A stretch of DNA of 64,000 bases from Gordius sp. MW1 (Eukaryota; Nematomorpha; Gordioida; Gordea; Gordiidae), in assembly GCA_964036665.1 (NCBI GenBank), contig OZ038526.1, positions 16,678,001-16,742,000 on the forward strand. The letters are read 5' to 3'. Position numbers and translations under genes: made by a program. This document shows positions 55,023 to 64,000 of the stretch, in pieces; positions within the stretch are counted from its first letter, which is position 1; each line of letters starts with the position of its first letter. Below the pieces are notes generated by a model. That model was given only the letters and a program-made list of their open reading frames with translations, was not told where the DNA came from and did not search any database.

Positions 55023-57377
55023 CAAAAAATAAATATTTTTAGCTAAAAATTTTTCACATTTTTTTCTTTCAACCGTATTCATCCGATGAAAGTTGTCGTT
55101 TTCAGATACGATTTTCATGATAAAAAGTTAAAATTTATCAGAATAAGAAAACTATTACTTTGAAATCATGATCGCATAGAGCAGTTTTCAAAAATTAAGC
55201 ACTCACGTTGCGATACAACAAACTAATCGCCACAATAAAACCTTGTCTTTTGTCAAAATGATAGTTCTCGCAGCTTAAAACTTCTTTTCCGAAGTCAATC
55301 GAGGATAATAGGATTCTCAAAAGGCTTACTTTTATATAATTTTTCAAGCTCTTTCACATAGAATAACAAAAAAATAAGTATTTTTACCTCAAAATTTTAA
55401 ATATTTTTTTCTTTCAACCGTATTCATCCGATGAAAGTTGTCGTTTTCAGACACGATTTCCATGATAAAAAGTTAAAATTTATCAGAATCAGAAAACTAT
55501 TACTTTGAAATCATGATCGGATAGAGCTGTTTTCAAAAATTAAGCACTCACGTTTGGATACAACAAACTAATCGCAACAATAAAACCTTGTCTTTTGTCA
55601 AAATGATAGTTCTCGCAACTTAAAACTTCTTTTCCGAAGTCAATCGAGGATAATAGGATTCCAAAATTGGCTTACTTTTATATATTTTTTTAAGCTCTTT
55701 CACATAGAATAACAAAAAATAAATATATTTACCTCAAAATTTTCACATTTTTTTCTTTCAACCGTATTCATCCGATGAAAGTTGTCGTTTTCAGACACGA
55801 TTTCCATGATAAAAAGTTAAAATTTATAAGAATAAGAAAACTATTACTTTGAAATCATGATCGCATAGAGCAGTTTTCAAAAATTAAGCACTCACTGCGA
55901 TACAACAAACTAATCGCAACAATAAAACCTTGTCTTTTGTCAAAATGATAGTTCTCGCAGCTTAAAACTTCTTTTCCGAAGTCAATCGAGGATAATAGGA
56001 TTCTCAAATTGGCTTACTTTTATATATTTTTTCAAGCTCTTTCACATAGAATAACAAAAAATAAATATTTTTACCTCAAAATTTTTCACATTTTTTTCTT
56101 TCAACCGTATTCATCCGATGAAAGTTGTCGTTTTCAGATACGATTTTCATGATAAAAAGTTAAAATTTATCAGAATAAGAAAACTATTACTTTGAAATCA
56201 TGATCGCATAGAGCAGTTTTCAAAAATTAAGCACTCACGTTGCGATACAACAAACTAATCGCAACAATAAAACCTTGTCTTTTGTCAAAATGATAGTTCT
56301 CGCAGCTTAAAACTTCTTTTCCGAAGTCAATCGAGGATAATAGGATTCTCAAATTGGCTTACTTTTATATATTTTTTCAAGCTCTTTCACATAACAAAAA
56401 ATAAATATTTTTACCTCAAAATTTTTCACATTTTTTTCTTTCAACCGTATTCATCCGATGAAAGTTGTCGTTTTCAGACACGATTTCCATGATAAAAAGT
56501 TAAAATTTATCAGAATCAGAAAATCATTACTTTGAAATCATGATCGCATAGAGCAGTTTTCAAAAATTAAGCACTCACGTTGCGATACAACAAACTAATC
56601 GCAACAATAAAACCTTGTCTTTTGTCAAAATGATAGTTCTCGCAGCTAAACTTCTTTTTGGAAGTCAATCGAGGATAATAGGATTCTCAAATGGCTTACT
56701 TTTATATATTTTTTAAGCTCTTTCACATAGAATAACAAAAATAAATATTTTTACCTCAAAATTTTTAACATTTTTTTCTTTCAACCGTATTCATCCGATG
56801 AAAGTTGTCGTTTTCAGACACGATTTCCATGATAAAAAGTTAAAATTTATCAGAATCAGAAAACTATTACTTTGAAATCATGATCGCATAGAGCAGTTTT
56901 CAAAAATTAAGCACTCACGTTGCGATACAACAAACTAATCGTAACAATAAAACCTTGTCTTTTGTCAAAATGATAGTTCTCGCAGCTTAAAACTTCTTTT
57001 CGGAAGTCAATCGAGGATAATAGGATTCTCAAATGGCTTACTTTTATATATTTTTTTAAGCTCTTTCACATAGAATAACAAAAAATAAATATTTTTACCT
57101 CAAAATTTTTCATATTTTTTTCTTTCAAACGTATTCATCCGATGAAAGTTGTCGTTTTCAGACACGATTTCCATGATAAAAAGTTAAAATTCATCAGAAT
57201 CAGAAAACTATTACTTTGAAATCATGATCGCATAGAGCAGTTTTCAAAAATTAAGCACTCACGTTGCGATACAACAAACTAATCGCAACAATAAAACCTT
57301 GTCTTTTGTCAAAATGATAGTTCTCGCAGCTTAAAACTTCTTTTTGGAAGTCAATCGAGGATAATAGGATTCTCAAA
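55023..57377. repeat. Mixed monomers with several short-deletion units
   Basis: About seven monomers. It holds a fourth CGGATAG module at 55516 (here with GGATTCCAAAATTGG), a CACATAACAAAAA 5-bp-loss unit near 56390, GAAAATCATTACTTTG near 56520, CTCGCAGCTAAACTTC near 56640, and ATCGTAACAAT near 56939, which breaks the right dyad arm. Several units here use TTTTTTTAAGC and lack one T in CAAATGGC. No gene-like feature was seen. Confidence 0.78.
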
Positions 57378-59170
57378 TGGCTTACTTTTATATATTTTTT
57401 TAAGCTCTTTCACATAGAATAACAAAAATAAATATTTTTACCTCAAAATTTTTAATCTTTCAACCGTATTCATCCGATGAAAGTTGTCGTTTTCAGACAC
57501 GATTTCCATGATAAAAAGTTAAAATTTATCAGAATCAGAAAACTATTACTTTGAAATCATGATCGCATAGAGCAGTTTTCAAAAATTAAGCACTCACGTT
57601 GCGATACAACAAACTAATCGCAACAATAAAACCTTGTCTTTTGTCAAAATGATAGTTCTCGCAGCTTAAAACTTCTTTTCCGAAGTCAATCGAGGATAAT
57701 AGGATTCTCAAATTGGCTTACTTTTATATATTTTTTCAAGCTCTTTCACATAGAATAACAAAAAATAAATATTTTTACCTCAAAATTTTTCACATTTTTT
57801 TCTTTCAACCGTATTCATCCGATGAAAGTTGTCGTTATCAGATACGATTTTAATGATAAAAAGTTAAAATTTATCAGAATAAGAAAACTATTACTTTGAA
57901 ATCATGATCGCATAGAGCAGTTTTCAAAAATTAAGCACTCACGTTGCGATACAACAAACTAATCGCAACAATAAAACCTTGTCTTTTGTCAAAATGATAG
58001 TTCTCGCAACTTAAAACTTCTTATCGGAAGTAAATGCAGGATAATAGGATTCTCAAATTGGCTTACTTTTATATATTTTTTCAAGCTCTTTCACATAGAA
58101 TAACAAAAAAATAAGTATTTTTACCTCAAAATTTTTCATATTTTTTTCTTTCAACCCTATTCATCGGATGAAAGTTGTCGTTTTCAGACACGATTTCTAT
58201 AATAAAAAGTTAAAATTTATCAGAATAAGAAAACTATTACCTTGAAATCATGATCGCATAGAGCAGTTTTCAAAAATTAAGCACTCACGTTGCGATACAA
58301 CAAACTAATCGCCACAATAAAACCTTGTCTTTTGTCAAAATGATAGTTCTCGCAGCTTAAAACTTCTTTTCCGAAGTCAATCGAGGATAATAGGATTCAC
58401 AAATGGCTTACTTTTATATATTTTTTCTAGCTCTTTCACATAGAATAACAAAAAAATAAGTATTTTTACCTCAAAATTTTTAATATTTTTTTCTTTCAAC
58501 CGTATTCATCCGATGAAAGTTGTCGTTTTCAGACACGATTTCCATGATAAAAAGTTAAAATTTATCAGAATCAGAAAACTATTACTTTGAAATCATGATC
58601 GCATAGAGCAGTTTTCAAAAATTAAGCACTCACGTTGCGATACAACAAACTAATCGCAACAATAAAACCTTGTCTTTTGTCAAAATGATAGTTCTCGCAG
58701 CTTAAAACTTCTTTTCCGAAGTCAATCGAGGATAATAGGATTCTCAAATTGGCTTACTTTTATATATTTTTTTAAGCTCTTTCACATAGAATAACAAAAA
58801 ATAAATATTTTTACCTAAAAATTTTTCACATTTTTTTCTTTCAACCGTATTCATCCGATGAAAGTTGTCGTTTTCAGATACGATTTTCATGATAAAAAGT
58901 TAAAATTTATCAAAATAAGAAAACTATTACTTTGAAATCATGATCGCATAGAGCAGTTTTCAAAAATTAAGCACTCACGTTGCGATACAACAAACTAATC
59001 GCCACAATAAAACCTTGTCTTTTGTCAAAATGATAGTTCTCGCAGATTAAAACTTCTTTTCCGAAGTCAATCGAGGATAATAGGATTCTCAAATGGCTTA
59101 CTTTTATATATTTTTTCAAGCTCTTTCACATAGAATAACAAAAAAATAAGTATTTTTACCTCAAAATTTT
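57378..59170. repeat. Duplicated block, offset 4807 bp (second copy)
   Basis: Second copy of 52571-54363. Single differences include CTTATCGGAAG near 58021 against CTTTTCGGAAG and TTTATCAAAATAAG near 58909. Part of it is copied again 3796 bp downstream. Confidence 0.86.
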
Positions 59171-59999
59171 TAATATTTTTTTCTTTCAACCGTATTCATC
59201 CGATGAAAGTTGTCGTTATCAGATACGATTTTAATGATAAAAAGTTAAAATTTATCAGAATAAGAAAACTATTACTTTGAAATCATGATCGCATAAAGCA
59301 GTTTTCAAAAATTAAGCACTCACGTTGCGATACAACAAACTAATCGCCACAATAAAACCTTGTCTTTTGTCAAAATGATAGTTCTCGCAGCTTAAAACTT
59401 CTTTTCCGAAGTCAATCGAGGATAATAGGATTCTCAAATGGCTTACTTTTATATATTTTTTCAAGCTCTTTCACATAGAATAACAAAAAAATAAGTATTT
59501 TTACCTCAAAATTTTTAATATTTTTTTCTTTCAACCGTATTCATCCGATGAAAGTTGTCGTTATCAGATACGATTTTAATGATAAAAAGTTAAAATTTAT
59601 CAGAATAAGAAAACTATTACTTTGAAATCATGATCGCATAGAGCAGTTTTCAAAAATTAAGCACTCACGTTGCGATACAACAAACTAATCGCAACAATAA
59701 AACCGTGTCTTTTGTCAAAATGATAGTTCTCGCAACTTAAAACTTCTTTTCCGAGGTCAATCGAGGATAATAGGATTCTCAAATGGCTTACTTTTATATA
59801 TTTTTTCTAGCTCTTTCACATAGAATAACAAAAAAATAAGTATTTTTACCTCAAAATTTTTAATATTTTTTTCTTTCAACCGTATTCATCCGATGAAAGT
59901 TGTCGTTTTCAGACACGATTTCCATGATAAAAAGTTAAAATTTATCAGAATCAGAAAACTATTACTTTGAAATCATGATCGCATAGAGCAGTTTTCAAA
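59171..59999. repeat. Adjacent monomer copies and a Y-type unit
   Basis: Two neighbouring monomers carry GTCGTTATCAGATACG with GATTTTAATG (GTTGTCG at 59209 and 59554), 345 bp apart, with the Y-type upstream half. This combines Y and GTTATC markers otherwise found in different units, suggesting a recombinant monomer that was then duplicated. AAACCGTGTC near 59700 is a private change. Confidence 0.78.
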
Positions 60000-61121
60000 G
60001 ATTAAGCACTCACGTTGCGATACAACAAACTAATCGCAACAATAAAACCTTGTCTTTTGTCAAAATGATAGTTCTCGCAGCTTAAAACTTCTTTTCCGAA
60101 GTCAATCGTGGATAATAGGATTCTCAAATTGGCTTACTTTTATATATTTTTTCAAGCTCTTTCACATAGAATAACAAAAAATAAATATTTTTACCTCAAA
60201 ATTTTTCACATTTTTTTCTTTCAACCGTATTTATCCGATGAAAGTTGTCGTTTTCAGATACGATTTTCATGATAAAAAGTTAAAATTTATCAGAATAAGA
60301 AAACTATTACTTTGAAATCATGATCGCATAGAGCAGTTTTCAAAAATTAAGCACTCACGTTGCGATACAACAAACTAATCGCCACAATAAAACCTTGTCT
60401 TTTGTCAAAATGATAGTTCTCGCAGCTTAAAACTTCTTTTCCGAAGTCAATCGAGGATAATAGGATTCTCAAATGGCTTACTTTTATATATTTTTTCAAG
60501 CTCTTTCACATAGAATAACAAAAAAATAAGTATTTTTACCTCAAAATTTTTAATATTTTTTTCTTTCAACCGTATTCATCCGATGAAAGTTGTCGTTTTC
60601 AGACACGATTTCCATGATAAAAAGTTAAAATTTATCAGAATCAGAAAACTATTACTTTGAAATCATGATCGGATAGAGCTTTTTTCAAAAATTAAGCACT
60701 CACGTTTGGATACAACAAACTAATCGCAACAATAAAACCTTGTCTTTTGTCAAAATGATAGTTCTCGCAACTTAAAACTTCTTTTCCGAAGTCAATCGAG
60801 GATAATAGGATTCCCAAATTGGCTTACTTTTAAATATTTTTTTAAGCTCTTTCACATAGAATAACAAAAAATAAATATATTTACCTCAAAATTTTTCACA
60901 TTTTTTTCTTTCAACCGTATTCATCCGATGAAAGTTGTCGTTTTCAGACACGATTTCCATAATAAAAAGTTAAAATTTATCAGAATCAGAAAACTATTAC
61001 TTTGAAATCATGATCGCATAGAGCAGTTTTCAAAAATTAAGCACTCACGTTGCGATACAACAAACTAATCGCAACAATAAAACCTTGTCTTTTGTCAAAA
61101 TGATAGTTCTCGCAGCTTAAA

Positions 61122-61137
61122 ACTTCTTTTCCGAAGT
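61122..61137. other. Short hairpin with subfamily-specific loop base, example
   Basis: ACTTC and GAAGT form a 5-bp stem around a 6-nt loop. The loop is TTTTCG (sequence TTTTCGGAAG) in nearly all monomers before about 13 kb and in most of segment B, and TTTTCC (TTTTCCGAAG or TTTTCCGAGG) in most monomers after 31 kb. The right-half exceptions with CGG are linked to AATGCAGG, a separate subfamily. The stem is short and may have no role, but the site is a useful subfamily marker. Confidence 0.6.
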
Positions 61138-61165
61138 CAATCGAGGATAATAGGATTCTCAAATT

Positions 61166-61185
61166 GGCTTACTTTTATATATTTT
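61166..61185 (+). promoter_or_regulatory. TATA-like stretch in each monomer (example, unproven)
   Basis: Each unit has a TTTTATATATTTTTT run after GGCTTAC, and AATAAA hexamers further on (in AAAAAATAAATA and in ACAATAAAACC). These would be compatible with weak transcription and early polyadenylation of satellite RNA, but such motifs are expected by chance in sequence this A+T-rich. No linked start signal or gene was found. Low confidence. Confidence 0.2.
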
Positions 61186-61303
61186 TTCAAGCTCTTTCAC
61201 ATAGAATAACAAAAAATAAATATTTTTAGCTAAAAATTTTTCACATTTTTTTCTTTCAACCGTATTCATCCGATGAAAGTTGTCGTTTTCAGACACGATT
61301 TCC

Positions 61304-62562
61304 ATAATAAAAAGTTAAAATTTATCAGAATCAGAAAACTATTACTTTGAAATCATGATCGCATAGAGCAGTTTTCAAAAATTAAGCACTCACGTTGCGA
61401 TACAACAAACTAATCGCAACAATAAAACCTTGTCTTTTGTCAAAATGATAGTTCTCGCAGCTTAAAACTTCTTTTCCGAAGTCAATCGAGGATAATAGGA
61501 TTCTCAAATTGGCTTACTTTTATATATTTTTTCAAGCTCTTTCACATAGAATAACAAAAAATAAATATTTTTACCTCAAAATTTTTCACATTTTTTTCTT
61601 TCAACCGTATTCATCCGATGAAAGTTGTCGTTATCAGATACGATTTTAATGATAAAAAGTTAAAATTTATCAGAATAAGAAAACTATTACTTTGAAATCA
61701 TGATCGCATAGAGCAGTTTTCAAAAATTAAGCACTCACGTTGCGATACAACAAACTAATCGCAACAATAAAACCTTGTCTTTTGTCAAAATGATAGTTCT
61801 CGCAACTTAAAACTTCTTTTCGGAAGTAAATGCAGGATAATAGGATTCTCAAATTGGCTTACTTTTATATATTTTTTCAAGCTCTTTCACATAGAATAAC
61901 AAAAAAATAAGTATTTTTACCTCAAAATTTTTCATATTTTTTTCTTTCAACCCTATTCATCGGATGAAAGTTGTCGTTTTCAGACACGATTTCTATAATA
62001 AAAAGTTAAAATTTATCAGAATAAGAAAACTATTACCTTGAAATCATGATCGCATAGAGCAGTTTTCAAAAATTAAGCACTCACGTTGCGATACAACAAA
62101 CTAATCGCCACAATAAAACCTTGTCTTTTGTCAAAATGATAGTTCTCGCAGCTTAAAACTTCTTTTCCGAAGTCAATCGAGGATAATAGGATTCACAAAT
62201 GGCTTACTTTTATATATTTTTTCTAGCTCTTTCACATAGAATAACAAAAAAATAAGTATTTTTACCTCAAAATTTTTAATATTTTTTTCTTTCAACCGTA
62301 TTCATCCGATGAAAGTTGTCGTTTTCAGACACGATTTCCATGATAAAAAGTTAAAATTTATCAGAATCAGAAAACTATTACTTTGAAATCATGATCGCAT
62401 AGAGCAGTTTTCAAAAATTAAGCACTCACGTTGCGATACAACAAACTAATCGCAACAATAAAACCTTGTCTTTTGTCAAAATGATAGTTCTCGCAGCTTA
62501 AAACTTCTTTTCCGAAGTCAATCGAGGATAATAGGATTCTCAAATTGGCTTACTTTTATATA
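61304..62562. repeat. Copy of 57508-58766 (offset 3796 bp)
   Basis: GTTATCAG with GATTTTAATG (61624 against 57828), CCCTATTCATCGG (61954 against 58158), ATTACCTTG and GGATTCACAAATGG share an offset of 3796 bp. The left limit is CCATAATAAAAAG here against CCATGATAAAAAG; the right limit is TTTTTTCAAGC here against TTTTTTTAAGC. This is the third appearance of the CCCTATTCATCGG unit, after 53351 and 58158. Confidence 0.84.
61555..61597. other. A/T-tract cluster with possible intrinsic curvature, example
   Basis: Four A or T runs follow one another in 43 bp: A6 or longer, T5, AAAATTTTT and T7, with centres near 61558, 61570, 61582 and 61594, about 12 bp apart. Runs at near-helical spacing can bend DNA and are common in satellites; the spacing here is a little above 10.5 bp, so curvature may be modest. 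This is also the segment where lengths vary most between subfamilies and where several deletions fall. Confidence 0.5.
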
Positions 62563-62760
62563 TTTTTTCAAGCTCTTTCACATAGAATAACAAAAAATAA
62601 ATATTTTTACCTAAAAATTTTTCACATTTTTTTCTTTCAACCGTATTCATCCGATGAAAGTTGTCGTTTTCAGATACGATTTTCATGATAAAAAGTTAAA
62701 ATTTATCAGAATAAGAAAACTATTACTTTGAAATCATGATCGCATAGAGCAGTTTTCAAA

Positions 62761-64000
62761 AATTAAGCACTCACGTTGCGATACAACAAACTAATCGCCA
62801 CAATAAAACCTTGTCTTTTGTCAAAATGATAGTTCTCGCAGCTTAAAACTTCTTTTCCGAAGTCAATCGTGGATAATAGGATTCTCAAATTGGCTTACTT
62901 TTATATATTTTTTCAAGCTCTTTCACATAGAATAATAAAAAATAAATATTTTTACCTCAAAATTTTTCACATTTTTTTCTTTCAACCGTATTTATCCGAT
63001 GAAAGTTGTCGTTTTCAGATACGATTTTCATGATAAAAAGTTAAAATTTATCAGAATAAGAAAACTATTACTTTGAAATCATGATCGCATAGAGCAGTTT
63101 TCAAAAATTAAGCACTCACGTTGCGATACAACAAACTAATCGCCACAATTAAACCTTGTCTTTTGTCAAAATGATAGTTCTCGCAGCTTAAAACTTCTTT
63201 TCCGAAGTCAATCGAGGATAATAGGATTCTCAAATGGCTTACTTTTATATATTTTTTCAAGCTCTTTCACATAGAATAACAAAAAAATAAGTATTTTTAC
63301 CTCAAAATTTTTAATATTTTTTTCTTTCAACCGTATTCATCCGATGAAAGTTGTCGTTTTCAGACACGATTTCCATGATAAAAAGTTAAAATTTATCAGA
63401 ATCAGAAAACTATTACTTTGAAATCATGATCGGATAGAGCTTTTTTCAAAAATTAAGCACTCACGTTTGGATACAACAAACTAATCGCAACAATAAAACC
63501 TTGTCTTTTGTCAAAATGATAGTTCTCGCAACTTAAAACTTCTTTTCCGAAGTCAATCGAGGATAATAGGATTCCCAAATTGGCTTACTTTTAAATATTT
63601 TTTTAAGCTCTTTCACATAGAATAACAAAAAATAAATATATTTACCTCAAAATTTTTCACATTTTTTTCTTTCAACCGTATTCATCCGATGAAAGTTGTC
63701 GTTTTCAGACACGATTTCCATAATAAAAAGTTAAAATTTATCAGAATCAGAAAACTATTACTTTGAAATCATGATCGCATAGAGCAGTTTTCAAAAATTA
63801 AGCACTCACGTTGCGATACAACAAACTAATCGCAACAATAAAACCTTGTCTTTTGTCAAAATGATAGTTCTCGCAGCTTAAAACTTCTTTTCCGAAGTCA
63901 ATCGAGGATAATAGGATTCTCAAATTGGCTTACTTTTATATATTTTTTCAAGCTCTTTCACATAGAATAACAAAAAATAAATATTTTTAGCTAAAAATTT
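62761..64000. repeat. Duplicated block, offset 2761 bp (second copy, cut by window end)
   Basis: Second copy of 60000-61239, still matching at the last base, so the copy and the array continue beyond the window. Differences seen are GAATAATAAAAAAT near 62931 and CCACAATTAAACC near 63144. Confidence 0.86.
63810..63836. other. Conserved inverted repeat (dyad) in each monomer, example
   Basis: GTTGCGAT and its exact reverse complement ATCGCAAC flank an 11-nt spacer (ACAACAAACTA). This 27-bp dyad is present in most monomers. A second class, common in the left half, has a 10-nt spacer (ACAACAACTA) linked to ATAAAGCAGTTTTAAAATT and AAAGCCTTG. It is the most G+C-rich part of a very A+T-rich unit. 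It could be a protein-binding dyad or a cruciform-forming site; neither is shown. Many subfamilies damage one arm (GCGAAAC, CACTGCGAT, GTTTGGAT, ATCGCCAC, ATCGCCAG, ATCCCAAC) without a matching change in the other arm. Confidence 0.75.

Larger units (their letters stand above)
60000..61239. repeat. Duplicated block, offset 2761 bp (first copy)
   Basis: Repeated at 62761-64000, eight monomers away. Markers are GTCAATCGTGGAT (60101 and 62862), CGTATTTATCCG, the CGGATAG module (60668 and 63429), TTTTAAATATTTT (60831 and 63592) and TATTTTTAGCTAAAAATT (61221 and 63982). The left edge is not sharp. Confidence 0.86.
1..64000. repeat. Tandem satellite DNA array, about 344-bp monomer, fills the window
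   Basis: Every part of the window is a copy of the same A+T-rich unit, in one orientation. Counting from the recurring TTCTCGCA, starts fall at 1, 343, 689, 1034, 1378, 1722, 2064, 2410, 2756 and 3100, so single monomers are 342-346 bp and about 186 fit in the window. Fixed landmarks in each unit, in order, are TTCTCGCA, CTTTTCSGAAG, a TTTATATATTTTTT stretch, TTTCACATAG, a cluster of A and T runs, CATCCGATGAAAG, GATAAAAAGTTAA, GAAATCATGATCG, CACTCACGTTGCGAT and TTTGTCAAAATGA. Neither end leaves the array. No transposon, unique sequence or inverted block was seen. Long head-to-tail arrays of this type are characteristic of eukaryotic centromeric or pericentromeric heterochromatin; that location is inferred, not shown. 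The family and species are not recognised. Confidence 0.98.

Noticed and set aside
61122..61150. CENP-B box-like motif around CTTTTCCGAAGTCAATCGAGG
   Set aside because: It contains TTC and CG elements, but the spacing does not match the core pattern TTCG....A..CGGG, so I cannot support it.
61160..61190. Replication origin based on ARS-like A+T-rich motif
   Set aside because: TTTTATATATT approaches a yeast-type consensus but such near matches are expected in sequence this A+T-rich, and the organism is unknown.
1..64000. CRISPR array
   Set aside because: The repeats are contiguous units of about 344 bp with no short-repeat/unique-spacer pattern, and there are no cas-like genes.
1..64000. Transposon or retroelement inside the array
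   Set aside because: No terminal repeats, target-site duplications, coding remnants or orientation changes were seen; all irregularities are explained by monomer variants, small deletions or whole-monomer exchange.
1..64000. Bacterial or viral origin of the window
   Set aside because: There is not a single gene in 64 kb and the array structure with HORs is a eukaryotic heterochromatin pattern; no phage, plasmid or viral element was seen.

Overview
The whole 64-kb window is one uninterrupted array of an A+T-rich tandem satellite, with no convincing gene, RNA gene or mobile element in it. The monomer is about 342-346 bp. Taking the recurring TTCTCGCA as an arbitrary start, successive monomers begin at 1, 343, 689, 1034, 1378, 1722, 2064, 2410, 2756 and 3100, which implies about 186 monomers. 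All lie head to tail in the same orientation. Both window ends are inside the array, so it is longer than 64 kb. A+T is roughly 70-75% by eye. The architecture (hundreds of diverged monomers, higher-order repeats, large segmental copies, no open gene) is typical of eukaryotic centromeric or pericentromeric heterochromatin. The family is not one I recognise, and the species cannot be named from this sequence.

Layout. (1) About 250-4477: a five-monomer higher-order repeat (HOR, period 1721-1722 bp), about 2.5 copies. (2) 2577-16988: segment A, 14,412 bp. (3) 16989-31057: segment B, a tandem copy of A that lacks exactly one 343-bp monomer. Both segments contain smaller duplications with offsets of 1371, 2059 and 3088 bp. 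(4) 31058-31812: a short transition. (5) 31813-41242: a 13-monomer HOR with a constant offset of 4471 bp, two full copies and a partial third. (6) 41243-46070: short copies with offsets of 2405, 1719 and 1375 bp. (7) 46071-48430: mixed monomers. (8) 48431-50498: three copies of a two-monomer repeat. (9) 50499-64000: a patchwork of segments shared at offsets of 3060, 4807, 3796 and 2761 bp, with several internally deleted monomers.

Two broad monomer types alternate through much of the right half (called X and Y here). A shorter 342-bp class with a 10-nt dyad spacer is frequent in the left half. The array seems to have evolved by repeated unequal exchange, each event moving a whole number of monomers. 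Small recurrent motifs in each monomer are an 8-bp inverted repeat around a 10- or 11-nt spacer, a small hairpin with a subfamily-specific base in its loop, a cluster of A/T tracts, a TATA-like stretch and AATAAA hexamers. Any function for these is inference. The 60-69-codon open frames are satellite sequence, mostly starting at TTG, and I do not consider them genes.
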